In this document: piece by piece, positions 26,122-34,762 of the stretch | Numbering within the stretch: the first letter of the stretch is position 1 | How the letters are laid out: each line of letters starts with the position of its first letter | Assembly: GCF_011067745.1 (NCBI RefSeq) | Contig: NZ_JAAMPJ010000002.1 | Location: 558,001-622,000, forward strand | Direction of reading: 5' to 3' | From: Lentzea alba | GTDB lineage: Bacteria > Actinomycetota > Actinomycetes > Mycobacteriales > Pseudonocardiaceae | Length of the DNA: 64,000 nt | Position numbers and translations under genes: made by a program | Notes under the pieces: generated by a model | Told to the model about the DNA's origin: nothing | Database searches by the model: none | What the model saw: the letters and a program-made list of their open reading frames with translations, nothing else

Positions 26122-26222
26122 GGCTCCAGCGTCCTTCCTAGGGAACAACCACCAGGCAAGGAGCCTAACCGGGACCCGGAAACCGGACTCGACGTGGTGC
26201 CAATCGATCTTGACAAGCCCGT

Positions 26223-26251
26223 ACGTTGCACGCAAACAGGTGGTTTGTCAA
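26223..26251 (-). promoter_or_regulatory. Possible lpqE promoter
   Basis: On the minus strand TTGACA (26251-26246), 17 bases, CAACGT (26228-26223), about 100 bases before the lpqE start. The -35 box is a full match and the -10 box is weak. The rest of the 230-base gap to carD holds no gene that I can see. Confidence 0.35.
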
Positions 26252-26318
26252 CCCCCCACACGGCCCTGACCAGCGCTAACGGATCATCGACCTGCGATCG
26301 AAGGGTTGCTGGACGTGT

Positions 26319-26324
26319 TAGTAT
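26319..26324 (+). promoter_or_regulatory. Likely carD -10 box
   Basis: TAGTAT, 27 bases before the carD ATG, in a stretch otherwise GC-rich. No convincing -35 box precedes it, which is common in actinobacterial housekeeping promoters. AGAGGAC just before the ATG is the ribosome binding site. Confidence 0.45.
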
Positions 26325-26351
26325 GGAGGAAGCGAAAGGGGCAGAGGACAC

Positions 26352-26840
26352 ATGGTTTTCAAGGTCGGAGAGACCGTCGTCTACCCGCACCACGGTGCCG
26401 CTCTCATCGAAGCAATCGAGACCCGCGTGATCAAGGGCGAGGAGAAGAAGTACCTCGTTCTCAAGGTGGCGCAGGGCGACCTCACCGTTCGGGTTCCCGC
26501 TGACAACGCCGAGATCGTAGGCGTGCGCGACGTTGTCGGCCAGGAAGGGCTCGACCGGGTCTTCGAGGTCTTGCGTGCTCCCCACACCGAGGAGCCGACC
26601 AACTGGTCTCGGCGGTACAAGGCCAACCTTGAGAAGCTCGCCTCCGGCGACGTGAACAAGGTTGCGGAAGTGGTGCGCGACCTCTGGCGGCGCGAGAAGG
26701 ATCGCGGGTTGTCCGCCGGCGAGAAGCGGATGCTGGCGAAGGCGCGGCAGATACTGGTCAGCGAGCTGGCGCTGGCCGAGGGCACCGACGAGGACAAGGC
26801 CGAGGTTCTCCTCGACGAAGTTCTCGCCACCGCGTCGTAG
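26352..26840 (+). CDS. carD: CarD family RNA polymerase-binding transcription factor
   Basis: 162 residues. N-terminal Tudor-like RNAP-interaction domain ([20 protein letters not shown] to about residue 60) and C-terminal helical DNA-binding domain with the conserved Trp in [18 protein letters not shown]. CarD binds the RNA polymerase beta subunit and stabilises open complexes at housekeeping promoters, rRNA promoters above all. Length and sequence are typical. The next genes, ispD and ispF, follow in the same order as in mycobacteria. Confidence 0.96.
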   Translation: MVFKVGETVVYPHHGAALIEAIETRVIKGEEKKYLVLKVAQGDLTVRVPADNAEIVGVRDVVGQEGLDRVFEVLRAPHTEEPTNWSRRYKANLEKLASGDVNKVAEVVRDLWRREKDRGLSAGEKRMLAKARQILVSELALAEGTDEDKAEVLLDEVLATAS

Positions 26841-26884
26841 GTTTCAAAAAACAAAAAACACAGAGCATCGGACAAAGTCGCAAC

Positions 26885-27577
26885 ATGAGTGTTGTCGCGC
26901 TCGTGCCTGCGGCAGGGCGGGGTGAGCGTCTGGGCTACGGGATGCCCAAGGCGCTCGTGCCGGTCAACGGAGTACCGCTCCTGACCCGTGCCGTGCAAGG
27001 CCTGTTCGCGTCAGGCCAGGTTCAGCACGTGGTCATCGCCGCTCCACCGTCCGATGTGGACCTGGTGCACACTGCAACCGCCTCGCTGGCTCCGGCCGGT
27101 GGGGCGGTGCACGTGCTTTCAGGGGGTGCCGAACGCACCGACTCGGTACGCCTCGCCCTCGAACACGCACTCCGCGTGATTCCGGACACCTCGATCGTTC
27201 TGGTTCACGACGCTGCTCGTGCCTTCACCCCTCCCGAGGTCATCGCCGACGTCGTGGCCGCGGTGCGCGACGGACACGACGCCGTCATCCCTGTGCTGCC
27301 GGTGGCCGACACGATCAAGCAGGTGGACGAGGTCGGAGTAGTCGTCTCCACACCTGACCGAGCCGGTCTGCGAGTCGTCCAGACCCCGCAGGGTTTTCGC
27401 GTCGAGACTCTCAAAGCCGCCTATCGTTCCGGTGTTGCCGCAACTGATGACGCTGGTCTCGTAGAGAAAAACGGCGGCAAGGTCCACACGGTTCCCGGAC
27501 ACGCGCACGCCATGAAGATCACCACCCCGTTCGACCTCGCGGTCGCGGCAGCACTGTTCGCTGGAGGAAGCGCGTGA
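26885..27577 (+). CDS. ispD: 2-C-methyl-D-erythritol 4-phosphate cytidylyltransferase
   Basis: 230 residues. CTP-binding loop [36 protein letters not shown] near residue 100, [14 protein letters not shown] and [19 protein letters not shown]. IspD couples MEP with CTP in the non-mevalonate isoprenoid pathway. Second gene after carD, 44 bases downstream across an A-rich stretch; its stop overlaps the ispF start (GTGA). Confidence 0.94.
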   Translation: MSVVALVPAAGRGERLGYGMPKALVPVNGVPLLTRAVQGLFASGQVQHVVIAAPPSDVDLVHTATASLAPAGGAVHVLSGGAERTDSVRLALEHALRVIPDTSIVLVHDAARAFTPPEVIADVVAAVRDGHDAVIPVLPVADTIKQVDEVGVVVSTPDRAGLRVVQTPQGFRVETLKAAYRSGVAATDDAGLVEKNGGKVHTVPGHAHAMKITTPFDLAVAAALFAGGSA

Positions 27578-28101
27578 GGATCGGCCAGGGCGTCGACGTC
27601 CACCCGATCGAAGCAGGTCGTGAGTGCTGGATCGCCGGACTGCTGTGGGAAGGCGTCGACGGTTGCGCGGGTCACTCCGACGGCGACGTGGCCTCGCACG
27701 CGCTGTGCGACGCCCTGCTCTCCGCGGCCGGCCTCGGCGACCTGGGTGAGGTCTTCGGCACATCGGATCCGCGCTGGTCCGGAGCGCACGGAGTGGTGCT
27801 GCTCACGGAGGTGCGCCGCCTCGTCGAAGAGGCCGGTTTCCGTGTGGGAAACGCCACAGTGCAGGTCATCGGCAACGAGCCGCGCATCGGCAAGCGCCGC
27901 GCCGAAGCCCAGAAAACGCTTTCCGAGGCCGTCGGCGGCCCGGTCTCCGTGGCCGGCACCACCACCGACGGGCTGGGTCTCACGGGGCGAAACGAGGGAA
28001 TCGCAGCGATCGCCACGGCGTTGTTGATCGCATGGCCACCCTCTCAGAACAGCAGCGCGGTCTCCTGGACAGCGCGAACTACGCCACGGTCGCGACGCTG
28101 A
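27574..28101 (+). CDS. ispF: 2-C-methyl-D-erythritol 2,4-cyclodiphosphate synthase with extra tail
   Basis: 175 residues from GTG 27574. Metal site DVHP (Asp8, His10) and His in [25 protein letters not shown] and [23 protein letters not shown] near the usual end. IspF turns CDP-ME-2-phosphate into MEcPP. Normal IspF proteins end at about this point, but here no stop codon follows and the frame runs 70 bases into the next gene, adding about 20 residues ([20 protein letters not shown]). The tail is not conserved-looking. Coupled to ispD by a 4-base overlap. Confidence 0.9.
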   Translation: MRIGQGVDVHPIEAGRECWIAGLLWEGVDGCAGHSDGDVASHALCDALLSAAGLGDLGEVFGTSDPRWSGAHGVVLLTEVRRLVEEAGFRVGNATVQVIGNEPRIGKRRAEAQKTLSEAVGGPVSVAGTTTDGLGLTGRNEGIAAIATALLIAWPPSQNSSAVSWTARTTPRSRR

Positions 28102-28424
28102 CCAAGGACGGCAGCCCGCAGACCTCGGTCGTGTGGATCAAGCGCGACGGCGACGACGTGCTGTTCTCCACCGTCGTCGGCCGCGCGAAGGAAGTTCACC
28201 TCAAGCGCGACCCGCGAGTCAGCATCACCGTCATCAACAAGGACAACCCGTACCAGTACACGGAGTTCCGCGGTGACGCGTCGCTGACGACCGAAGGTGG
28301 CGACGAGCTCATCAACGAGCTGTCGCACAAGTACCTCGGCAAGGACTACCCCGGCGACGTCGGCACGGACAACGTGCGCGTGATCGTCCGCGTGCAGGTC
28401 GCCAAGACCACGGGCAACGTCTAG
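28032..28424 (+). CDS. PPOX-class, probably F420-dependent oxidoreductase
   Basis: 130 residues, split beta-barrel flavin/deazaflavin-binding fold: [60 protein letters not shown] and the C-terminal [12 protein letters not shown]. The wording of these blocks is that of the actinobacterial F420-dependent PPOX subfamily; substrate unknown. Its ATG lies inside the end of ispF (70-base overlap, different frame), so translation may depend on ispF ribosomes. Its stop shares bases with that of the convergent small membrane protein (28421-28424). Confidence 0.85.
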   Translation: MATLSEQQRGLLDSANYATVATLTKDGSPQTSVVWIKRDGDDVLFSTVVGRAKEVHLKRDPRVSITVINKDNPYQYTEFRGDASLTTEGGDELINELSHKYLGKDYPGDVGTDNVRVIVRVQVAKTTGNV

Positions 28425-28717
28425 TCCGGCACTCGCTGGCTCGGCACCTTCAGGACAGCCGTGCCGCCGTCGAGGTCGACCCGGCTTCGCGGCGGCGCGC
28501 CGTCCCCCTCCTCGTCGCGCAGCTGCCGTTCCTCCTTGCGGAACTCGATCTCCTCGCGCTTGCCGGCCTCGAACGTGGCGCCGAGCTCACCGATGCCGGC
28601 CGTGGCCATCGGCGTGCCCTTCGTCTTCCCGCGCGCGAAGCGTTCGATCACGGCGAGCAGGAACAGAGCCGCCACCAATGCCGGTAACGAGATCGCGAAA
28701 AGGAACCCCAGGGTCAT
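28421..28717 (-). CDS. Small membrane protein (DUF6191-like)
   Basis: 98 residues. One N-terminal transmembrane helix (TLGFLFAISLPALVAALFLL) followed by a basic stretch and a charged tail (FRKEERQLRDEEGDGAPPRS, RVDLDGGTAVLKVP). The tail resembles the actinobacterial DUF6191 group as I remember it; function unknown. It is the only minus-strand gene between carD and rlmB, divergent from the TIR gene (54 bases between) and convergent with the PPOX gene. Confidence 0.65.
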   Translation of the reverse strand: MTLGFLFAISLPALVAALFLLAVIERFARGKTKGTPMATAGIGELGATFEAGKREEIEFRKEERQLRDEEGDGAPPRSRVDLDGGTAVLKVPSQRVPD

Positions 28718-28770
28718 ACCTGGACAACTCCCCCCACAGCGCTGTGGTTCCCGCCACTAACATCCACCCG

Positions 28771-29718
28771 GTGACCAAGTACGCCGTCTGTCTGTCGTTC
28801 GCCGGTGAAGACCGCAAGTACGTCGCCGAAGTGGCCGAACACCTCAAGAACCTCGGGATCGACCACTTCTACGACGTGAACGAGCAGGCGGAGCTCTGGG
28901 GCAAGGACCTCAGCGAGCACCTCGACGACATCTACCGCAAGAACTCGCGGTTCTGCGTCATGTTCGTGTCCGAGCACTATGTGCGGAAGATGTGGACCAT
29001 CCACGAACGCCGCAGCGCGCTCGCCCGCGGCCTGCAGAACCCGGAGCAGGAGTACGTGCTGCCGGCGCGGTTCGACGACACCGAGGTCCCCGGTCTCCGC
29101 CCCAGCGTCGGCTATCTGGACCTGCGCACCCGCACGCCGCGCGAACTGGCCGAGATGATCGCGAAGAAGGTCGGCGTCGCGGTCGGCGCGCAGGACGCGG
29201 GCTGGGAGTACCAGCTGTTCTCGGACACCGTCGCACTGCACATGAGCAAGCTCGGTGACAAGCAGATCAGCCACGAGCTGGGCGACGTCTCGCCGGGGCG
29301 CACGATCACCTCGGACACCGACGCGCACGACAACTACCTGGCGCGCACCCGCACGTTCGACGAGATCGTCAACCGCATCGCGGACCTGCTCTCACCGGGC
29401 AAGCAGCAGTGGGCGTTCGGCCCGGCGGGGCGGCCGGGTGACCGGGACCGGATCCGGCTGCTGGCCAACCGCTTCGTGGAGTCGTACGAGAGCCTGCTCG
29501 ACTGGGCCGCCGAACTGCGCGGCACCACGACCCCGGACCGCTACCGCACGCTGTACCAGGCCACCGCCCGGCTGGCGGACGAGCCGCTCAGGCAGATCGA
29601 GGAGTTCGTGGCGCAGTTCGCGGCAGCCACCGAACGCGGTGCCGGCGACCTGCAGCTGCTCCTGTCCTACGACCTGGGACCGGTCGAGGCGGAGCTCAAA
29701 AAGGTCCAGACCACTTAA
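28771..29718 (+). CDS. TIR domain protein
   Basis: 315 residues from GTG 28771; TAACAT at 28758-28763 is a likely -10 box, which suggests a leaderless mRNA. Residues 1-135 form a TIR domain: KYAVCLSFAGEDRKYVAEVA, FYDVNEQAELWGKDLSEHLD, FCVMFVSEHYVRKMWTIHER, where the Glu of WTIHE is at the position of the catalytic Glu in TIR NADases. Residues 136-315 are mainly helical with no motif I know (ESLLDWAAELRG, LADEPLRQIEEFVAQFAAA). Bacterial TIR proteins hydrolyse NAD+ or make signal nucleotides, often in phage defence. No adjacent partner of a known TIR system is visible. Confidence 0.85.
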   Translation: MTKYAVCLSFAGEDRKYVAEVAEHLKNLGIDHFYDVNEQAELWGKDLSEHLDDIYRKNSRFCVMFVSEHYVRKMWTIHERRSALARGLQNPEQEYVLPARFDDTEVPGLRPSVGYLDLRTRTPRELAEMIAKKVGVAVGAQDAGWEYQLFSDTVALHMSKLGDKQISHELGDVSPGRTITSDTDAHDNYLARTRTFDEIVNRIADLLSPGKQQWAFGPAGRPGDRDRIRLLANRFVESYESLLDWAAELRGTTTPDRYRTLYQATARLADEPLRQIEEFVAQFAAATERGAGDLQLLLSYDLGPVEAELKKVQTT

Positions 29719-29743
29719 CCCTGAAGAACGTAGAGTCGGGGGC

Positions 29744-30367
29744 GTGACGATCCGCGCCGCGCTCTTCGACTTCTCCGGCACGCTCTTCCGGCTCGAGCAC
29801 CCCGAGCTCGAGTCCAACGGTGACCTGATGCGTGCACTCACCTCGCCGGTCGGCCTGGCCGAGGGCGTCGACCCCGAACTGGCCGATGCCTGGCACCGCC
29901 GCGACCTCGACCCGGACGTGCACCGCTGGGTGCACGTGAAGGTGCTCAACGACGCGCTGGTGCCGGGCGCCGAGGCGTTCTACGACCAGCTCCTCGATCC
30001 CGAGTCGTGGCAGCCCTATCCGGACACGAAGGCCGCGCTGGAGCACCTCGCCGACATCCCGCTCGCGGTCGTCAGCAACATCGGCTGGGACATCCGCCCG
30101 ATCTTCGAGCGCCACGGCCTCACCCATCTCGTGGACGAGTTCGTGCTCTCCTACGAGGAAGGCGTGATCAAGCCGGACCCGAAGATCTTCACCGCGGCCT
30201 GCGAACGGCTGGGCGTCGATCCCCGCAACGCACTAATGGTCGGCGACAGCGCGGAGGCGGACGGCGGAGCAGAGGCGATCGGTTGCTCCTTCCGGCTCGT
30301 CAACCCCGTTCCGACGAGTGACCGGCCCAACGCTCTTTTGGATGTGGCCCGTACCATTCCCGTGTGA
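29744..30367 (+). CDS. HAD-superfamily hydrolase
   Basis: 207 residues from GTG 29744; TAGAGT at 29731-29736 is a likely -10 box for a leaderless transcript. HAD motifs: [12 protein letters not shown] (motif I; the second Asp of the usual DxD is replaced by Ser in FDFSGT, as in some members), VVSNIGWD (motif II), VIKPDPKIF (motif III Lys) and [16 protein letters not shown] (motif IV). Cap domain lies between residues 15 and 80. Substrate unknown; dehalogenase-like or sugar-phosphate phosphatase are options. Its stop overlaps the cysS start. Confidence 0.82.
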   Translation: MTIRAALFDFSGTLFRLEHPELESNGDLMRALTSPVGLAEGVDPELADAWHRRDLDPDVHRWVHVKVLNDALVPGAEAFYDQLLDPESWQPYPDTKAALEHLADIPLAVVSNIGWDIRPIFERHGLTHLVDEFVLSYEEGVIKPDPKIFTAACERLGVDPRNALMVGDSAEADGGAEAIGCSFRLVNPVPTSDRPNALLDVARTIPV

Positions 30368-31758
30368 GCCTCCACATCTACGACACCGCGAGCCGGTCCA
30401 TGCGGGAGTTCCACCCGCAGGTCAACGGAACGGCGTCGATCTACGTGTGTGGGGCGACCGTGCAGGGCGTACCTCACATCGGGCACGTGCGCAGCGGCCT
30501 GAACTTCGACGTGCTGCGCCGCTGGCTCGCGCGCGACGGTGCCGAGGTCACGCTGGTCCGCAACGTCACCGACATCGACGACAAGATCCTCACCAAGGCC
30601 GCTGAGCACGACAAGCCGTGGTGGGCCTGGGCTTACAAGCACGAGCTCGCGTTCGAGGACGCCTACAACGCGCTCGGCTGCCTGCCGCCGACCTACGCGC
30701 CGCGGGCCACCGGGCACGTGACGCAGATGGTCGAGCTGATGCAGCGGCTGATCGACAAGGGGCACGCGTACGACGTCGACGGAGACGTCTACTTCGACGT
30801 GCGCTCGTTCCCCGAGTACGGCGCGTTGTCCGGACGCAAGCTGGACGACCAGCAGCAGGGCGAGACCGAGGTCCGCGGCAAGCGCGACCCGCGCGACTTC
30901 ACGCTGTGGAAGGCCGCGAAGCCCGGTGAGCCGAGCTGGCCGACGCCCTGGGGCAACGGACGGCCCGGCTGGCACCTCGAGTGCTCCGCGATGGCCACGA
31001 CGTACCTCGGCGGCACGTTCGACATCCACGGCGGCGGGCTCGACCTGATCTTCCCGCACCACGAGAACGAACAGGCCCAGTCGCGCGCGGCCGGTGACGG
31101 CTTCGCGAACTACTGGATGCACAACTACTGGGTCACGATGTCCGGCGAGAAGATGGCCAAGTCGCTCGGCAACACCGTGTCCATCCCGGCGATGCTGAAG
31201 CTGGTCCGCGCCCAGGAGCTGCGGTACTACCTGGTCTCGCCGCACTACCGCTCGCACATCGAGTACTCCGAAGAGGCGTTGCAGGAGGCGGTGACGTCCT
31301 ACGCGCGCATCGAGTCGTTCCTGCGCCGTGTCGCCGAACGCGTGGGCCAGATTCAGCTGCGCGGCGACATGTGCCCGGACTTCGTCGTTGCGATGGACAA
31401 CGACCTGAACACGCCTCAGGCCGTGGCCGCACTGCACAACAAGGTGCGCCAGGGCAACACGGCGCTCGCCGACGGCGACCACGACAAGGCCCGTGAGGCG
31501 GCCGAGTGCGTTCGCCGGATGGCCGACATCCTCGGCGTCGACCCGTTGTCGCCGAAGTGGAACGACCAGTCGTCTGCCGACCTCGGCATGCGGCAGGCGT
31601 TGACCACGCTGGTCGATCGGCTGCTCGTCGAGCGCCAGGAAGCCCGCAAGAGCAGGGATTTCGCACGCTCTGACGCGTTGCGCGACCAGCTGCTCGAGGC
31701 GGGCATAGCCGTCGAGGACACCCCCGACGGTCCGCAGTGGACTTTGAAGGACGACTGA
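30364..31758 (+). CDS. cysS: Cysteinyl-tRNA synthetase
   Basis: 464 residues from GTG 30364. Class I synthetase: HIGH at residues 38-41 preceded by the Zn-binding Cys in [31 protein letters not shown] in the middle (Zn ligand Cys), and the KMSKS-type loop [10 protein letters not shown]-terminal anticodon-binding domain with [20 protein letters not shown]. CysS rather than the mycothiol ligase MshC is supported by the full-length C-terminal region. Continues the conserved IspD-IspF-CysS-RlmB order after four inserted genes. Confidence 0.95.
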   Translation: MSLHIYDTASRSMREFHPQVNGTASIYVCGATVQGVPHIGHVRSGLNFDVLRRWLARDGAEVTLVRNVTDIDDKILTKAAEHDKPWWAWAYKHELAFEDAYNALGCLPPTYAPRATGHVTQMVELMQRLIDKGHAYDVDGDVYFDVRSFPEYGALSGRKLDDQQQGETEVRGKRDPRDFTLWKAAKPGEPSWPTPWGNGRPGWHLECSAMATTYLGGTFDIHGGGLDLIFPHHENEQAQSRAAGDGFANYWMHNYWVTMSGEKMAKSLGNTVSIPAMLKLVRAQELRYYLVSPHYRSHIEYSEEALQEAVTSYARIESFLRRVAERVGQIQLRGDMCPDFVVAMDNDLNTPQAVAALHNKVRQGNTALADGDHDKAREAAECVRRMADILGVDPLSPKWNDQSSADLGMRQALTTLVDRLLVERQEARKSRDFARSDALRDQLLEAGIAVEDTPDGPQWTLKDD

Positions 31759-31763
31759 CTTCC

Positions 31764-32735
31764 GTGGCTGGCAACTCCAAGCGCAAGGGCGCGATGCGCA
31801 ATCCGGGCTCGAAGAAGGGCGCGGTCGTCGGCTCCGGCGGACAGAAGTCCAAGGGCCTGCAGGGCAAGGGTCCGACCCCGAAGGCGTCGGACCGCCCGAA
31901 CCACCCCGCGTACAAGCGGGCCAAGGTGGTCGCGAAGACCGAGGCCGTCAAGAGCCAGCGGCGCCAGAAGACGGAGAAGGCCCAGGCCGAGACCGTGGCC
32001 GGCCGCAACCCGGTCGTCGAGTGCCTGCGCGCGGGCACCCCGGCAACGGCGCTGTACGTGGCGCTGGGCATCGACGCGGACGACCGCGTGGCCGAGGCCG
32101 TGCGCCTGGCCGCCGACCGGGGCATCTCCGTGCTGGAGGTGGCCCGCGGCGAGCTCGACCGGATCACCGGCGGCGCGATGCACCAGGGCCTCGGCCTGCA
32201 AGTTCCCCCGTTCGAGTACGCGTCACCCGATGAGTTGCTCGAAACCGCACAGCGTGCCGGTGTGCCACCGCTGCTGGTGGCGCTCGACGGCGTGACGGAC
32301 CCGCGCAACCTGGGCGCCGTCGTGCGTTCGGCCGCGGCGTTCGGCGCGCAGGGCGTGGTGCTGCCGCAACGGCGCAGTGCGTCGATGACGGCTGTTGCGT
32401 GGCGGACCAGCGCGGGCACGGCGGCCAAGCTGCCGATCGCGATGGCCACGAACCTCACCCGCACGCTGCGCGACTGGGCCGAGGCAGGCCTGATGATCGT
32501 GGGCCTGGACGCCGACGGTGACGTGGACGTCGACGGTCTGGAGCTCGCGACGGGCCCGCTGGTCGTGGTCGTGGGCTCGGAGGGCCGTGGTCTCGGGCGT
32601 CTGGTCAAGGAGACCTGCGACCAGACCGTGTCGATCCCGATGGCCACCGGCGTCGAGTCGCTCAACGCGTCCGTCGCCGCCGGTGTCGTGCTGGCCGAGG
32701 TCGCGCGTCGCCGCCGGATCGTCGCCAAGGGCTGA
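31764..32735 (+). CDS. rlmB: 23S rRNA (guanosine-2'-O)-methyltransferase, RlmB/TrmH family
   Basis: 323 residues from GTG 31764, 5 bases after cysS. A basic, low-complexity N-terminal tail of about 70 residues ([17 protein letters not shown] onward), then the small substrate-binding domain ([14 protein letters not shown]) and the SPOUT knot: [20 protein letters not shown] (motif 1), [14 protein letters not shown] (motif 2), [20 protein letters not shown] (motif 3). It methylates a ribose in 23S rRNA using SAM; position 2251-type specificity is inferred from the family. Confidence 0.92.
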   Translation: MAGNSKRKGAMRNPGSKKGAVVGSGGQKSKGLQGKGPTPKASDRPNHPAYKRAKVVAKTEAVKSQRRQKTEKAQAETVAGRNPVVECLRAGTPATALYVALGIDADDRVAEAVRLAADRGISVLEVARGELDRITGGAMHQGLGLQVPPFEYASPDELLETAQRAGVPPLLVALDGVTDPRNLGAVVRSAAAFGAQGVVLPQRRSASMTAVAWRTSAGTAAKLPIAMATNLTRTLRDWAEAGLMIVGLDADGDVDVDGLELATGPLVVVVGSEGRGLGRLVKETCDQTVSIPMATGVESLNASVAAGVVLAEVARRRRIVAKG

Positions 32736-32746
32736 GCCGGCCGAGG

Positions 32747-32778
32747 CCGATCAGACTCAGGCGGTCTGACGTTATCGG
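32747..32778. terminator. Hairpin after rlmB
   Basis: CCGAT-CAGAC (32747-32756) pairs with GTCTG (32764-32768) and ATCGG (32774-32778) with a 5-base bulge. It is 11 bases after the rlmB stop. Confidence 0.5.
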
Positions 32779-32822
32779 CTGGTTCGCGACGCCAAGCGCA
32801 CTCATTCTCCGACGTTAGTGAT

Positions 32823-32869
32823 CGTTTTCCTGCCTGCGAAACCGGTTTAGGTTCGCAGGCGGGAAAACG
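32823..32869. other. 18-bp hairpin in a 594-base gene-free stretch
   Basis: CGTTTTCCTGCCTGCGAA (32823-32840) pairs with TTCGCAGGCGGGAAAACG (32852-32869) with a single T-G wobble. It has T- and A-runs in both arms, so it may be a bidirectional terminator or the stem of a transcript. The region 32736-33329 has no open frame that looks like protein. Confidence 0.6.
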
Positions 32870-33010
32870 GCGAACTCCACTTGCTGCCAGCAGGTTGCGA
32901 GTGACCGCGCAGACAAACGGCGCGGCCTATTACGCGTGACTCCCGAGCCCCGGTACGTTCTGGCTGGATCACCAATTACCAGTTCCACCGGGCAGGAGTC
33001 GGAGCCGCTT

Positions 33011-33053
33011 GCACCGGTTGGCCGATCAGATGACACCCGTTTGGCACCGGTTG
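33011..33053. repeat. Direct repeat pair GCACCGGTTG
   Basis: GCACCGGTTG occurs at 33011-33020 and 33044-33053, 33 bases apart (about three helical turns), upstream of the MFS gene. The second copy runs into TTGACA, a possible -35 box at 33051-33056, though no good -10 box follows. Confidence 0.4.
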
Positions 33054-33142
33054 ACACACAACGTGACCATTTGGGGTCCAATCAGGCGACGCCCAGGTCA
33101 ACTGTGAAGAAGATCAGCGCTACGTTTCGCTATTGTAACTAC

Positions 33143-33172
33143 TTTAGGTAACCAGCCTGCTCCGTTTAGGTA
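33143..33172. repeat. Direct repeat pair TTTAGGTA
   Basis: TTTAGGTA at 33143-33150 and 33165-33172, 22 bases apart, and a related TTTAGGTT at 32846 in the loop of the upstream hairpin. Spacing of two helical turns suggests a regulator site for the MFS gene about 160 bases downstream; inference only. Confidence 0.4.
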
Positions 33173-33329
33173 CACACTGTGGTAGGACAGACGTTGAACG
33201 GTCAGGCAGCTTCTACCGTGATTGTCGATAGAAATTGATTACCACCGGCGGGGGCGACGTGACTCGGCGTAGAGCGAATCAGGACGTGCTGATTCGCCGC
33301 GCGCGCTGCGCCGCTCGCCGAGGTCGCGC

Positions 33330-34553
33330 ATGACGACCCGCGGCGCCCTCCGCGAGCTCGTAGGTTTGCGTGAGTTCCGCGCCATGTGGGTCGGTTCGAC
33401 CGTTTCGACCGCCGGAGACCAACTCGCGGCGGTCGCTTTATCACTGCTCGTATTCGAACGAACACGATCCGTTGCCGCAACGGCCCTCACCTGGTCGCTG
33501 ACGCTCTTCCCGCCGCTGATTTCGGGCCCGTTGCTCGGCTGGGTGGCCGACCGGTTCCCGCGACGCACGGTAATGGTGACGACCGCCTGGTTGCAGGCCG
33601 GCCTGATGGCCGCGATGGCCATTCCGGGCATGCCGCTCTGGGCGATGATCGTGCTGCTGGTGACGGTGCTGGCGATCTCCTCGCCGTACCTCGCGGCCCA
33701 GGAGGCGAGCCTCCCGCACGTCCTGCCGCCCAAGCGCTACGACGACGGCGTGGCGCTGTTCGGCACGTCCGTGGACATAGCTCAGATGGCCGGTCTCGCC
33801 GCCGCCGGCTTCCTCGTCGCCTACACCGGCCCAGGCGTGGCACTCGCCATCAACGCCGGCACGTTCGCCCTGCTGGCGATCTTGGTGCAGGTCTCCGTGC
33901 GACACCGGCCAGCCGCAGACCCGCTGGGCCGCAAGAAGAAGGACGACGAACCACGCGGCGTCCTGGCCCTGATGGTGTCCGAGCCGCGCCTGAGGACGCT
34001 GCTGGGCGTCCGGCTCCTCGCGGGCCTCGCGATGGTCCCGGAAGGACTCGCGGTACCGCTCGCGGCGAGCCTGAACGCGGTGTGGGCGGTCGGCCTGATC
34101 CTCGCCATCGAACCCGCCGCGAACGTGCTGGGCGTGGCGTTGCTCTTCCGTCTCGTGCGAGATCCGGCGAAGCGAGAACGGCTGATCGGTCCACTGGCGA
34201 TCCTGTCGCTGGCACCATTGATCATGTTCGCGTTCAACCCGAACCTGACGTGGACGATCGTTTTGCTGGTGTTCGCCGGTATAGGCGGGGCTTATCACAC
34301 GCCTGCTCGTTCAGCCTGGATGCGGCTGCTACCGGACCAGTACCGAGGAAGGGCTTACGGTATTGGGCGCGCCGCGTTGCGCTCGAGCCAGGGCGGAGGA
34401 ATGGCGCTGGCCGGTGTCGTCGCCCATTCGATCGGCTCGATCACGGCCACGATCGCGGGAGCGGGCGGTATCGGACTGCTGCTGGCGACGCAGGCCACCT
34501 TCGCCTGGCGACGCGCCCGAGGTCGCAACGACTCGAAGGCGGTGGCAATCTGA
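33330..34553 (+). CDS. MFS exporter
   Basis: 407 residues, about 12 transmembrane helices, starting LRELVGLREFRAMWVGSTVS. The cytoplasmic loop VADRFPRRTVMV between helices 2 and 3 is the MFS motif A, and PARSAWMRLLPDQYRGRAYG in the second half is typical of the EntS/putative drug or siderophore exporter group. Substrate unknown. It follows a gene-free stretch with several repeats and is not in an operon with its neighbours. Confidence 0.82.
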   Translation: MTTRGALRELVGLREFRAMWVGSTVSTAGDQLAAVALSLLVFERTRSVAATALTWSLTLFPPLISGPLLGWVADRFPRRTVMVTTAWLQAGLMAAMAIPGMPLWAMIVLLVTVLAISSPYLAAQEASLPHVLPPKRYDDGVALFGTSVDIAQMAGLAAAGFLVAYTGPGVALAINAGTFALLAILVQVSVRHRPAADPLGRKKKDDEPRGVLALMVSEPRLRTLLGVRLLAGLAMVPEGLAVPLAASLNAVWAVGLILAIEPAANVLGVALLFRLVRDPAKRERLIGPLAILSLAPLIMFAFNPNLTWTIVLLVFAGIGGAYHTPARSAWMRLLPDQYRGRAYGIGRAALRSSQGGGMALAGVVAHSIGSITATIAGAGGIGLLLATQATFAWRRARGRNDSKAVAI

Positions 34554-34641
34554 AACAGAACGGTCACCAAAAGCGATATCCGTAGCAGAGGCACCATGAT
34601 GATCCAAGGTGCGAATGAAGTCGATCGAGGAGAGGCGGCGT

Positions 34642-34665
34642 TCAGAAGTCACGGTTGTTGCACAT
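34642..34665 (-). other. Possible 7-codon leader-type ORF
   Basis: On the minus strand a strong ribosome binding site (GAGGAGGTG) precedes, by 9 bases, ATG TGC AAC AAC CGT GAC TTC TGA, coding MCNNRDF. No minus-strand gene lies downstream, so it may be chance. The rest of 34554-34762 shows no gene. Confidence 0.2.
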
Positions 34666-34762
34666 GGAAGGACACCTCCTCGTTGCGACAAGCAGCAGCG
34701 CGGTGGTCTACGACCTGGTCAGCGGCGGCTTTGCTCATGATGTGCCATGAGCGTAGGGGGTC

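Noticed and set aside
26243..26275. Third PafBC-like site (TTGTCAACC) between lpqE and carD
   Set aside because: The bases 8 positions downstream (GGCCCT) do not form a -10 box.
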